From assembly GCA_030524055.1 (NCBI GenBank), contig JAUNHH010000008.1:51615-115614 (forward strand): a stretch of DNA of 64,000 nt. The letters are read 5' to 3'. Both the position numbers and the translations under genes were made by a program. Below the pieces are notes generated by a model, which saw only the letters and a list, made by a program, of their open reading frames with translations, was not told where the DNA came from and searched no databases. This stretch comes from Actinomycetaceae bacterium (GTDB taxonomy: Bacteria > Actinomycetota > Actinomycetes > Actinomycetales > Actinomycetaceae). Positions 16,950 through 25,512 of this stretch are shown here, piece by piece (positions within the stretch are counted from its first letter, which is position 1; each line of letters starts with the position of its first letter).

Positions 16950-17879
16950 TCATGCTGATATTCGGTCTATATATGGCCAGAAATGAATATTCCCTTCCGT
17001 ATCTGTCGCCACAAGAAACGTAGTTCCATGAGGATTTTGCCAGGTGGCAACCGAGGTAATGAACCCTTCGTTGATAAGTGGCAGAGTAAAACGATGTTCG
17101 CCTTCTTGGTCCCACAAATCGATCGTGCCATCTTCGCCTCCAGTGACGATAATGCCAGTCTGATCCGCCGTGCGGAAGAAGTGGAGGGCGAAGAGTTCCT
17201 CATCCTGGACCCGGTGGGGCCACCCATGTCGATTTTTATTGGCGATATCCCATATTTCCAAGTGTCCTGAACGGAAACCTAGCGCGAGTTTAGGATTTCC
17301 AGACGTGTCTTCTAACGAGGTAATCCCTGTACACCAAGGATCAACGGATTTGAGTTTCCCGACCATTTGCATCGTGTGAAGATCAACAAGGCGCACTTCC
17401 GCTTCATGTCTTTTACGCGGCAGCCACACAAGGTGAGTGACAACAGCAAGAAAGGTATTTCCCTCGGCATCACTAAAGACCGTGGCCGGCGAGTTTTGAT
17501 GAGCTCCCAGGTGCGGAACCTGATCCACTACTTCTCCTGTCACAGGATCCGCAATTAGAACTTTTCCGCCGTAGAGTGTGAAAAGCAGGAGCGGTTGCCC
17601 GTCTAGCAAAAAGGGTGCTAGCGAAAAAATAGTTCCAAGGTCGGAGGCTATTGGCTGCCCAATTTTCTGTCCGGAAATAGGTTCTTCTAGCCATATTTCC
17701 TGGCCACGGGATATGACCAGATAGTTCGTATCATCGATCCACATTGAGGCAATCTTCAAATGGTCATCATCCGTCCCGAAGGGGAGAATAATTTCCTGCT
17801 TTCCAATTTCCTCGGCAGCATATCTCTCCATAGTGGGTTCTTGCACTAGTAATGCACGTGCATATGGAAAGCTAAACAT
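16950..17879 (-). CDS. WD40-like beta-propeller protein inside the SUKH array
   Basis: A soluble protein of 310 residues made of repeats that end in WD-type strands: GFRSGHLEIWDI (about residue 205), GGEDGTIDLWDQEGEH (about 260) and DTEGNIHFWPY at the end; four weaker blades precede them (SGQKIGQPIAS, GGKVLIADPVTGEVV, EVRLVDLHTMQMVGKL). Roughly six or seven blades fit, so it should close into one propeller. There is no signal peptide, so it is cytosolic. AAGAGGA eight bases before the ATG at 17879 decides the start; the frame stays open to 17936. Its place within a one-strand operon of SUKH genes suggests it is a scaffold or immunity protein for the same system. Confidence 0.8.
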   Translation of the reverse strand: MFSFPYARALLVQEPTMERYAAEEIGKQEIILPFGTDDDHLKIASMWIDDTNYLVISRGQEIWLEEPISGQKIGQPIASDLGTIFSLAPFLLDGQPLLLFTLYGGKVLIADPVTGEVVDQVPHLGAHQNSPATVFSDAEGNTFLAVVTHLVWLPRKRHEAEVRLVDLHTMQMVGKLKSVDPWCTGITSLEDTSGNPKLALGFRSGHLEIWDIANKNRHGWPHRVQDEELFALHFFRTADQTGIIVTGGEDGTIDLWDQEGEHRFTLPLINEGFITSVATWQNPHGTTFLVATDTEGNIHFWPYIDRISA

Positions 17880-17892
17880 GAAGCGTGTCCTC

Positions 17893-18945
17893 TTAGTCGC
17901 ATCCGCAATAAGTCCTCTGAAGCCACACGGCGTCAATCAGGTCTTGGCGTCCACTCGATTCCATTTCCTTGAGACGATCTTCCCAATCACCAATATGTTG
18001 AGGAGCGCGAGTGGCGAAAATATGAATCAGCAACCCATCACAGGCACCCTGAATCTCGGTTTTCGCATTCTCATAATCGAACTGGGCGAGGAGCGCTAAA
18101 AGGTATTCCCTCGTGCGTTCATCATTTGCCTCCCGATACCACTGCCATAGGGAAGGCACATACTTTGGTTTGATTCTCTTGATCGCACCGGCCATTCTTG
18201 CGCTCGATGCAATACGCCCCTTATCGACATTTTCGGCGAGGCGAGAGAATATTTCCTTCTGCTTCAACGAATAGCGTGAACGCGATCTACGGACTCCACC
18301 TTGAAGGATCTCATCTAGCCATCCTTCATACCAGGATAAGAAGTCACTCCCGACAGTTTTCGGGGGACCATCAGGAAATTCATATTCACCATGACTGTCG
18401 ACAATGGCCCCACATTGGGGCCCGTTGAGAATCAAGCCGTAGAAGTCACTGCAGCCCCCGTAGGCAACCGGCAAAGTCCCATAATGGATCTTCTCCCATA
18501 GGGCATCCCAAGATTCAGGATCCTCGGAATAATCCATCTCTTCTAGTGGCCCAAAAGTTCGTGCCCATTCCTCATTACTTATCGAACCGACTAGAGCGTC
18601 CTTCCGAATGTGTGAAAGGTCGTCAAGTTCCCCAATTTGCGCCTGTGACCCTAGTGGGTACAGACCATATTTCGGCCCAGCTGACATGCTGTCCACCCAT
18701 CGTCCGGGTCGAGACAAGCCAGAATGTCCAATCTGCGTAAGGAATGCAACATATGCCTCGGGCAGGGTCACCTCGTATTCCTCTTCGAAGTGGCGAATCT
18801 GTTCTATTGATAGCGGCTCACCCAGAACATAATCATGGGAATCCGCGCCAGAGATCTCGCGCAGATGATCAACCAGGCGCACGACGGCGAGTTTACGTTG
18901 GATGCGTTCTATCTGTGAGGCGCAATTCCCTAGGGTTTCAGTCAT
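17893..18945 (-). CDS. SUKH/SMI1-KNR4 family protein E with C-terminal helical module
   Basis: A 350-residue protein, promoter-proximal in the array. It has IERIQRKLAVVRLVDHLREI, GADSHDYVLGEPLSIEQI, LPEAYVAFLTQIGHSGLS (about 60), PVAYGGCSDFYGLIL (about 165), DFLSWYEGWLDEIL (about 205) and the helical module (WYREANDERTREYLLALLAQ, then FDYENAKTEI and IHIFATRAPQHI). The very end, WLQRTYCGCD, differs from the SLAASASAT ending of B and D, so the last 20 codons have been replaced. GGGTGG lies four bases before the ATG. A gap of 114 bases separates it from the lipoprotein, so a promoter may lie there. Confidence 0.88.
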   Translation of the reverse strand: MTETLGNCASQIERIQRKLAVVRLVDHLREISGADSHDYVLGEPLSIEQIRHFEEEYEVTLPEAYVAFLTQIGHSGLSRPGRWVDSMSAGPKYGLYPLGSQAQIGELDDLSHIRKDALVGSISNEEWARTFGPLEEMDYSEDPESWDALWEKIHYGTLPVAYGGCSDFYGLILNGPQCGAIVDSHGEYEFPDGPPKTVGSDFLSWYEGWLDEILQGGVRRSRSRYSLKQKEIFSRLAENVDKGRIASSARMAGAIKRIKPKYVPSLWQWYREANDERTREYLLALLAQFDYENAKTEIQGACDGLLIHIFATRAPQHIGDWEDRLKEMESSGRQDLIDAVWLQRTYCGCD

Positions 18946-18985
18946 GGATCCACCCTACTGAGTGCACAGTGCCATTAATAGCGAT

Positions 18986-19003
18986 GTCGCAAAGCTGGTA
19001 CCT
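18986..19003. repeat. 18-base repeat, second copy (upstream of gene E)
   Basis: GTCGCAAAGCTGGTACCT matches 15154-15171 except at one base. It lies 41 bases upstream of the ATG of gene E and could be a shared promoter remnant or a duplication scar. Confidence 0.6.
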
Positions 19004-19059
19004 ACACCGTCACAGAAGGCTTTCATGGACGATTGGCGTTAAGGCGAGTGGTCACCCGC

Positions 19060-19863
19060 TCACTCATTTGCTGGTATTCCTATGGAACCGCTCTGTTGGA
19101 CGGACGCAGTCTTATTCCTTTCCAGGGCAGCAAGATAGCGAACCTTGGAAGACTGGGCATCCCACAAAGCACGCAGCTCCTCTTCATATGGCGGCTCAGG
19201 CTTGTATTGATCGATGTGCACCTTCACAAGATACCCATCAACAACACCCATAGCACGGGCAGTAGAGCGGATTCTTAGACCTTCTTGTGGGACAGGGGCC
19301 GACGGGGGCACATCAACTCCAGGAATAGACCAAGCAACAGCACGGTATGCCACCACACTCTGACCAAAATCCAATGGATACATCCGCCAATCAGAAGTAA
19401 TTCCTTCCTTCTCCTCTGCGGCTTTGCGCCCCAAAAGACACAGATCCCCATGTAAACGCTGGGCAGCCTCCTTCATCTGCATCTCATACTCCTCAGGCGA
19501 ACTCTTATTGAACACGCCCAGAGTGAACCAACGATCACTCTGCGTAAAATACGCTACATTACTGTACTCCCACGAAAAAGAACTCCACAGATCCTTCTCA
19601 GGGCCACAAATAGTCAGCTCAGAATTATGCACGCTGTCGTCCAACACGCCATTCCCGCCAAGAGCCTCCTCCAACGTTAATAGCTCAGGACGAAAGTTCA
19701 CATCCGCCACATTCCGATGCACACGCCCATCAGAACAGGCAGAAAGGAACAGCGCTGCAATCAAAAAGGGAACACACAGAGCCAGCCTGCAAAAATCATT
19801 CACCGAAATCGCTCGTGGCAACGCCGCCGCCCGCCCCATGCTCATCTGCCAATCGGCCGACAT
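19060..19863 (-). CDS. Putative lipoprotein, unknown function
   Basis: A 267-residue protein with a long N-terminus, a hydrophobic segment (LALCVPFLIAALFL) and the lipobox LSAC at residues 40-43, so the mature form would be lipid-anchored outside the membrane at the cysteine. The rest shows no family motif: polar, with W and Y residues (SFSWEYSNVAYF, DRWFTLGVF) and a likely two-domain alpha/beta pattern. The start is uncertain: ATGs at 19863, 19845 and 19839 are all possible. It is on the same strand as the SUKH array and 114 bases from it, so it may belong to the island. Confidence 0.65.
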   Translation of the reverse strand: MSADWQMSMGRAAALPRAISVNDFCRLALCVPFLIAALFLSACSDGRVHRNVADVNFRPELLTLEEALGGNGVLDDSVHNSELTICGPEKDLWSSFSWEYSNVAYFTQSDRWFTLGVFNKSSPEEYEMQMKEAAQRLHGDLCLLGRKAAEEKEGITSDWRMYPLDFGQSVVAYRAVAWSIPGVDVPPSAPVPQEGLRIRSTARAMGVVDGYLVKVHIDQYKPEPPYEEELRALWDAQSSKVRYLAALERNKTASVQQSGSIGIPANE

Positions 19864-20083
19864 TGGCGCACGAAGTCGCGTGCACTGCCGTCGTCAAAGG
19901 AAATCTCTGTCACAAAAACTCAACTCCCCTCTTTAGGCCTCCCTCGTGCCTCCGCTCATATTAGCGTAAGAAACCAAACTTTTCGGCTTTGTCCACAACT
20001 TGGATGCACTCCACTGCGTGCTACGCCCCACCAGGCACCAATAACAACGGGCGCCAGGCATCCTGCCCAGCGCCCACTCGCCG
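19864..20083. other. Intergenic region between the SUKH island and the GTPase operon
   Basis: About 220 bases with no convincing gene on either strand. The plus-strand frames here continue as antisense shadows of the GTPase. I see no palindrome longer than a few bases. Confidence 0.35.
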
Positions 20084-21697
20084 CTATTTCCGCCGCATAC
20101 TCGACATCAACTCAATCACTCTCCCCTGCCGTTTCTCTTCTTCCATTAACGGCGCCACAACCGTCTCAGTCACGGCAGCGCGCACCGCATCGCGCAGTCG
20201 CTTGGCCGCCAGGCGTTTGCGCCGTCCGGCCCCCGCCCTCGCACACACCCAAGAAATGCAGGCAATGACAACGCCAGCTGCCAATCCGCCCAATAACAAC
20301 CAGGTGGGCAATGGCAATCCGTTCACTGGGAAAACTGGTAGTTCAAGCAGCAAATATGCCTGGGCCGCCAATCGGGCAGCAAGCCAACCGCCACCCACCA
20401 GCGCCACCAACCACGCAAGAATCTGCAATAGGTTCGATGCCAGCCACCACCCGGGCGCACGCCCCATATTCAAATCTGTGCGTGCAATGGCCAAATCCGT
20501 TTTATCGGGCACATCGCCAGCTCCTCGCCGAGCGATCTCGCGCATTTTCCGCACCCAAATATCTGGCCGGCCTCGCACCGCCGAATCAACGCTGCGACGA
20601 ATACCCGTCGAAACCTGCGCTAAAGCCGTTGTCCCCATTGTTTCCACGCTGGACACTGATTGCCCAGCCCCTGCAGCAGAACCGGAGCCACCCCCGCCAA
20701 GATGGCGGCGCACCAAGGGGTCACTACGCAATGCCGCAATCCACCGCAGCGGCAACCAGCCCGCCGCTAAACGATGCCGATGCATATAGGCCCGTCCAGT
20801 ATCGGCAGCAATCGCCTCAACACCTGCCCCTTGGGCAACCACACCCACCAGGGCATCGGTCAGTTCTTTTTCCTTTAAGGTTCCCGTCTCCGGGCTTAAA
20901 CCAAGTTCGCCGGCCACCATCGAGCAGGCATGGTCGAGTTCGCCCTGGAGGCGCAGATGCTCAGCACGGACCTGTTCGGCATGGTGCGCAATGGCCTCAC
21001 GCAAATCCGCAACGCCTTCACCCGTTTTCGACGACACTAGATGAATCGGCACGCCACGGACACCATCGCGCTCTAATTTCGACTGCAAATCGGCCGCAAT
21101 CTCGCCGCGCACCATTTCCGGCAATAAATCCACCTGGGATAACACCACACGCGTTGCCCGCGCGGCATCAACTAAAGGCGCAATCCACTGCGAATGAATC
21201 ACATTGTCCGCATATTTCTGCGGATCTAAAACCCACACAATTAAATCAACGCGCTGCGCCAGTTTCCGGGTTAATTCCCTATTGTCCATACTGCGTGAAT
21301 CAATATCAGGCAGATCTAAAACAATAAGACCCTCAGGCAGAACATCGGGATTCGGCGGAATAACGCGACTATCGACTCCCACCCAATTGAGAATCTCCGA
21401 AGCGGCCTCTTCATCACGCAAAGCGGCCAAAGCTTTACGCGTTGTCGGCCGTAAAACATCAACATGGGCTAAATCGGCGCCCACTAACGCATTAAAAAGC
21501 GAGGACTTACCCGACCCAGTGGCACCGACTAAAGCAATCACCACTTGGCCTAAGCCCAATAGATTCCTGTTTTCGCAGCGATACAGGACATCGGCCACAC
21601 CATCTTGAAGATTCGCCGAAGCATCATCTCCTAAAAGAGTCATGACCTCCGCTAAAACATCGACGCGCTCTTTAGGATTCATTGTCACAGCCCCCAT
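20084..21697 (-). CDS. Dynamin-like/YfjP-family GTPase, second of a tandem pair
   Basis: A 537-residue P-loop GTPase. G1 is GATGSGKSSLFNALVG (about residues 62-77), the G3 region is DLPDIDSRS, and the G4 candidate is LSQVDLLP, a departure from NKxD. Two hydrophobic segments (about residues 415-465, WWLASNLLQILAWLVALVGGG and LPTWLLLGGLAAGVVIA, split here) and a basic stretch (RKRLAAKRL) indicate membrane association. This layout fits bacterial dynamin-like proteins that shape or fuse membranes. AGGAGG ten bases before the ATG at 21697 supports this start; the alternative ATG is at 21682. The gene overlaps the end of the first GTPase by 13 bases, so translation is coupled. Confidence 0.85.
   Translation of the reverse strand: MGAVTMNPKERVDVLAEVMTLLGDDASANLQDGVADVLYRCENRNLLGLGQVVIALVGATGSGKSSLFNALVGADLAHVDVLRPTTRKALAALRDEEAASEILNWVGVDSRVIPPNPDVLPEGLIVLDLPDIDSRSMDNRELTRKLAQRVDLIVWVLDPQKYADNVIHSQWIAPLVDAARATRVVLSQVDLLPEMVRGEIAADLQSKLERDGVRGVPIHLVSSKTGEGVADLREAIAHHAEQVRAEHLRLQGELDHACSMVAGELGLSPETGTLKEKELTDALVGVVAQGAGVEAIAADTGRAYMHRHRLAAGWLPLRWIAALRSDPLVRRHLGGGGSGSAAGAGQSVSSVETMGTTALAQVSTGIRRSVDSAVRGRPDIWVRKMREIARRGAGDVPDKTDLAIARTDLNMGRAPGWWLASNLLQILAWLVALVGGGWLAARLAAQAYLLLELPVFPVNGLPLPTWLLLGGLAAGVVIACISWVCARAGAGRRKRLAAKRLRDAVRAAVTETVVAPLMEEEKRQGRVIELMSSMRRK
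20231..20242 (-). repeat. ACGAGGGCGGGG-family repeat, variant in GTPase gene
   Basis: GCGAGGGCGGGG differs at the first base. It is read as RAGA in the basic segment following the second membrane stretch. Confidence 0.6.
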
Positions 21698-23382
21698 TGG
21701 CCGCGCACCTCCTGCACAATATCGCGCAAATGCGCGGGGTTGCTCACCTCAGGCAGACGCTCGCGCATCGGAGCAATAGATTCTGCCAGAACATCGCTGA
21801 CCCCATCAATCAGGGCCTCGTGTGCTCTCTTTGCCATTGTACGCACTGACTGGTCACCAAAAACAGCTTCCAGCACTTTTTGGGCAACAACGGCAGAGGC
21901 GCCTGAAATCCCTACATCAACGCCTGTCAGCCCACCAGTGGAGGCAAAAACCGCAATAATCAGCGCAACAGAAACCACATTGACGCCAATAGCGGCAATC
22001 CGCGCATTGGAACGCTTTTCGGCGCCCTCATTGCGCACCATCTCCAGCAAGTCCCGTTGCCATTGGCGAGTCAGCCCAATAGCGGCCTGCTCCATTGCCG
22101 CCTCATCAACGGGAGGAAGAGCGCGCACAATGGGCGCCACCGCAGGCATCAGCCTCCACGTTGCTTCAGCTTCCTCCCGCACGCGCACAAGTTCTTCATG
22201 AATGAGAGCAGCCAGGCCCGCTTGCAGGGCATCCTCAACAGGAGCTACAGGGGCAGGTTTTCCGCGGAAAAAGGCAGTAATCCGGTCACGGAGCTGACCC
22301 ACAAAACGCCCAATGTCACGCGTAAAATCAGCGGCGCCAACAACGTCTTGCCAGCGCGCTAAGACTTCGCCACGCAACAGCGACCCGTCTGCTGTGGCCA
22401 GTTTCAGACGCGCCAGAGCATCCTCCACTTCCTTATCCAGGACGGACTCAGCCTCACCACGCACCTCGGCGGCTTCCTCCAAGGCAGCACTCACCTGGTC
22501 AGCAGAATCGAGAACTTCTTTCAGCGATCCACCCAGCGCTTTCAAGGCAATCCCAGCGCGCTGAGCCGCATCGGCAGCCAGGCCCTCCAACCAGACACGT
22601 ACCTGGCCAAAGGCAGCCTCAGGCAAAAGCCCATCGGCCAAATCCTGTTCGCCAATAATAAAAACAGGAGCGCCGCCCAATCCGTCGGAAGCCAATAGGC
22701 GCCGCAAATCTTCACCAATGGCTTCTTCCGCGCCTGCAGGCACGCGGTTCAACACAATACCCACCAGCACGCCGCGCCTGGCTGCTTCACGAAGAAGTTC
22801 CCAGGGCACAGCATCGGCATAGCGCGCCGCAGTGGTGACAAAAAGCCATAAGTCTGCCGCATCCAGAAGTTGGCGCGACAGTGCCCGATTCTGCTCCGAT
22901 ACGGAATCAATATCAGGAGAATCGAGGACCGCCATTCCCGCGGGAATATGCGTATTCGGGCGGACTTCGAGTTCGCTGGTTGTCCCCGTGCCAGCCGGGG
23001 TGGGCGCAGCATCGCCCTCAACATGCACGCGGGCAAGCCCCTGCAGAATGCGTGTATCGCTAAACCAGTGGGCATCGTTGGGATGATGAACGAGGACGGG
23101 GCGCCGAGTTGTTGGACGCACTGGTGACGAGGCAGAAATCGACCGACCCAGTAACGAGTTCAACAGCGTGGATTTACCCGCGCCAGTGGACCCACCAATC
23201 ACCGTCAACAACGGTGATTCGAGGGAATCCACCCTGGCACGAATATGGTCATTCAGCCGCCTCAGTGCCCGTAAACGCTGGCCTTCGGCCTCGCTACTTC
23301 GCGGGGTTTGTAAGGCAAGACGGGACTCCTCTAATGCCTGACCAAGGACATCAAGCGAGGAATGGGGATCCAATTGCGCCAT
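21685..23382 (-). CDS. Dynamin-like GTPase, first of a tandem pair
   Basis: A 565-residue P-loop GTPase that precedes its partner in one operon. G1 is GGSTGAGKSTLLNSLLG (about residues 63-79), G3 is LDSPDIDSVS and the G4-like motif is LNRVP. The C-terminal half has long helices (VSAALEEAAEVRGEAES) and a hydrophobic segment near 465-485 (VNVVSVALIIAVFASTGGLTG). Paired dynamin-like GTPases in Streptomyces (DynA/DynB) act at the division septum; by analogy these may act together on the membrane. The start ATG directly abuts the hisS stop (TAAATG). Confidence 0.85.
   Translation of the reverse strand: MAQLDPHSSLDVLGQALEESRLALQTPRSSEAEGQRLRALRRLNDHIRARVDSLESPLLTVIGGSTGAGKSTLLNSLLGRSISASSPVRPTTRRPVLVHHPNDAHWFSDTRILQGLARVHVEGDAAPTPAGTGTTSELEVRPNTHIPAGMAVLDSPDIDSVSEQNRALSRQLLDAADLWLFVTTAARYADAVPWELLREAARRGVLVGIVLNRVPAGAEEAIGEDLRRLLASDGLGGAPVFIIGEQDLADGLLPEAAFGQVRVWLEGLAADAAQRAGIALKALGGSLKEVLDSADQVSAALEEAAEVRGEAESVLDKEVEDALARLKLATADGSLLRGEVLARWQDVVGAADFTRDIGRFVGQLRDRITAFFRGKPAPVAPVEDALQAGLAALIHEELVRVREEAEATWRLMPAVAPIVRALPPVDEAAMEQAAIGLTRQWQRDLLEMVRNEGAEKRSNARIAAIGVNVVSVALIIAVFASTGGLTGVDVGISGASAVVAQKVLEAVFGDQSVRTMAKRAHEALIDGVSDVLAESIAPMRERLPEVSNPAHLRDIVQEVRGQWGL
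23090..23101 (+). repeat. ACGAGGGCGGGG-family repeat, variant in the first GTPase gene
   Basis: ACGAGGACGGGG, the same G-to-A variant as at 1316, is read antisense in the gene as RPVLVHH. Confidence 0.6.
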
Positions 23383-24726
23383 TTATGCCTCAATATGAAT
23401 TTCAGGAGTCAAGTCGCTTGCTGGTGGCATCCACGTATTGACGTCAGCATCAACCTGCTCGCCACTGCGAATATCTTTCACTGTGTGGCTATTACCATCC
23501 TCACCGGGGAACCACACCCACGGTATTCCGCGTTTATCCGCAAACTTGATTTGCTTACCGAATTTCGCAGCAGTCGGCGCAATATCGGTGGGAATGCCCC
23601 GCCCTCGTAAAATGGCAGCAATATCGTCGCTAAGGTGGCGCTGATCTTCATTTGTCACCGCCACTAAAACAGCGGTCGGAACTTTGCGCGACGCACGCAC
23701 CATAGGAGCCGACAGCATTCGCGACACTAAACGCGATACGCCAATCGATAATCCCACTCCCGGGTAGGTCCTTTTACCGTCAGTCGCCAATGAATCATAA
23801 CGGCCACCAGAACAAATCGACCCTAAATCTTCGTGCCCCTCAATGACCGTTTCATAGACCGACCCCGTGTAGTAGTCCAGGCCGCGCGCAATCTTTAAGT
23901 CAGCAACAATGGCCCCGGGAAGACGCTTATTTCCTGCCTCAACGAGAGCACACAACTGGTCGAGGCCCTCTTCCAGCAGATCGCCAGAAACGCCCAGCGC
24001 CATCACATCGGCCCGCAATTGCTCCGCATCCGCCCCGCGAATAGCGGCCATAGCCAGCAAAGTATCGGCTGCCTGACCGTCAATGCCATTTTCCGCTAAT
24101 TCCGCGCGCACCCCATCGGCGCCAATCTTGTCGAGTTTATCCAGGCCCCGCAGTGCAGCCTCAACGTCAGTCACGCCAAGAGATTCGCACACTCCCTGCA
24201 CGACTTTACGGTTATTGACCAATACGGTTGCCCGTGGAATAGGCAGCCCAGCTAAGGCTTCGGCCATTACCAGTGCCACTTCAACCTCATAGTGGAAGGG
24301 AAGTTCCCCCATTCCCACAACGTCAATATCAGCCTGAGTAAATTCCCTAAAACGCCCATCTTGGGGACGCTCTCCACGCCATACTTTCTGAATCTGATAG
24401 CGCTTAAAGGGGAAATCTAATTCAGCTGCATTCTCAATGACATAACGCGCAAAAGGCACCGTTAAATCAAAGTGCAACCCCATTTTGCGTTCTTTCGATG
24501 AACGCCGCTCACCCTCTTTGACAGCCTGAAGACGATCCAGAACATAAACCTCTTTCGAGGTTTCACCCTTGGCTTCTAATTGTTCCAGGGTTTCAACTGC
24601 GCGCGTCTCAATCCCAGCAAACCCATGAAGCTCAAAAACCCGGCGAAGGTGGTCAAGAACAGACTGCTCAACAATTCGACCTTGCGGAAGCCACTCGGGA
24701 AAACCGGAAAGAGATGTACGTGCCAT
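23383..24726 (-). CDS. hisS: Histidyl-tRNA synthetase
   Basis: A class II synthetase of 447 residues. Motif 2 is seen in KVWRGERPQDGRFREFTQAD (residues 110-130) and motif 3 in GVGLSIGVSRLV. GLDYYTGSVYE is the histidine-A signature, and a C-terminal anticodon-binding domain (AVLVAVTNEDQRHL) follows. The frame is open to a GTG at 24777, but MARTSLSGFPEWLP at 24726 is the family start; no ribosome site stands before it, so a leaderless or weakly initiated start is possible. It sits after a metallo-beta-lactamase-fold gene, as is typical of actinobacteria. A copy of ACGAGGGCGGGG at 23597-23608 is read as RGRG. Confidence 0.93.
   Translation of the reverse strand: MARTSLSGFPEWLPQGRIVEQSVLDHLRRVFELHGFAGIETRAVETLEQLEAKGETSKEVYVLDRLQAVKEGERRSSKERKMGLHFDLTVPFARYVIENAAELDFPFKRYQIQKVWRGERPQDGRFREFTQADIDVVGMGELPFHYEVEVALVMAEALAGLPIPRATVLVNNRKVVQGVCESLGVTDVEAALRGLDKLDKIGADGVRAELAENGIDGQAADTLLAMAAIRGADAEQLRADVMALGVSGDLLEEGLDQLCALVEAGNKRLPGAIVADLKIARGLDYYTGSVYETVIEGHEDLGSICSGGRYDSLATDGKRTYPGVGLSIGVSRLVSRMLSAPMVRASRKVPTAVLVAVTNEDQRHLSDDIAAILRGRGIPTDIAPTAAKFGKQIKFADKRGIPWVWFPGEDGNSHTVKDIRSGEQVDADVNTWMPPASDLTPEIHIEA
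23597..23608 (-). repeat. Exact ACGAGGGCGGGG copy inside hisS
   Basis: Here the element is read in a different frame from aspS or deaD (LRGRGIP), showing that its conservation is at the DNA level. Confidence 0.8.
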
Positions 24727-24803
24727 AGGCAGAATTATCCCATGCGGGGCGAAGGTGCGAGACCACTTCGGTCCCACTCCCCCGCCCCGCAGTGGATAAG
24801 TGC

Positions 24804-25511
24804 CTAACCAATGCGCATAGCGCGAATCAAGTAGGGATTGCTCTCAATTTCACGGGCCAATGTGGTCAGTGGCCCATGCCCAGGAATTACCCGGGTCTGC
24901 GGGTCCACTGCATTAGCAATGGTGCGCAAGGAATGCCGCATATGGGTTTCATCCCCACCTGGCAAATCAGTGCGCCCCACCGAACCAGCGAAAAGAACAT
25001 CCCCAGACAGCGCCCAGGGCGCTGGCAATTCGGAGGAATACTCAACGGTGCCATCAACCACAATCTCCACCGGAGAATGGAAAAGGAAAACCGCTGACCC
25101 CTCGGTATGTCCGGGAGCTGGCACCATTTTCATCCACGCTCCGGGGATAATCTCCACCGACCCTGCAGGCACATCCCGCAGATCCTCAGGAATACGCCAT
25201 GGCGGCAAATCCACCCCAGGCGGGTTGGTCACCCTACCCATAGGGTCATCCATCCGGTACCGGTCCGGGCCGGGCAGCCAGCACGGCACGTCATTCCATG
25301 AGGCCACCTCAGCGGCCTCCCAGACGTGATCAGGATGCCCGTGGGTCAGCAGCACGCCCGCAAGGGTGGCGCCTTGCTGATCCAGAGCAGCCTTGATCTT
25401 ATCCGTGATACCTGCAGATGGGTCGATCACAAGGGCAGGCTGGCCCGCTCCTTGTGTCGCGACCACACAATTCGCCCCGTAATAGGGGGAAGGAATAACT
25501 TCTAAGCGCAT
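24804..25511 (-). CDS. Metallo-beta-lactamase-fold hydrolase (glyoxalase II-like)
   Basis: A 235-residue cytosolic hydrolase. The zinc motif HxHxDH is LLTHGHPDHVWEA (about residue 54), further metal ligands are in PAPGHTEGS (about 132) and the final PGHGPLTTL (about 215). DPSAGITDKI and FAGSVGRTDLPGGD are typical of the small glyoxalase-II-like group near hisS in actinobacteria. Substrate is not known; hydroxyacyl-thiol hydrolysis is the usual guess. One base lies between the DUF349 stop and this ATG, and hisS follows after 77 bases, so it is part of that operon. Confidence 0.88.
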   Translation of the reverse strand: MRLEVIPSPYYGANCVVATQGAGQPALVIDPSAGITDKIKAALDQQGATLAGVLLTHGHPDHVWEAAEVASWNDVPCWLPGPDRYRMDDPMGRVTNPPGVDLPPWRIPEDLRDVPAGSVEIIPGAWMKMVPAPGHTEGSAVFLFHSPVEIVVDGTVEYSSELPAPWALSGDVLFAGSVGRTDLPGGDETHMRHSLRTIANAVDPQTRVIPGHGPLTTLAREIESNPYLIRAMRIG

Positions 25512-25512
25512 G

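Noticed and set aside
12934..18945. Polymorphic toxin gene within the SUKH island
   Set aside because: None of the island or its neighbours shows RHS repeats, LXG or WXG motifs, an HNH motif or a colicin-like domain, so I do not claim a toxin-immunity pair.
20311..21327. Plus-strand 338-codon open frame across the GTPase genes
   Set aside because: It is antisense to a clear P-loop GTPase, its product is of low complexity (P, H, R, Q) and it has no ribosome site or family motif.
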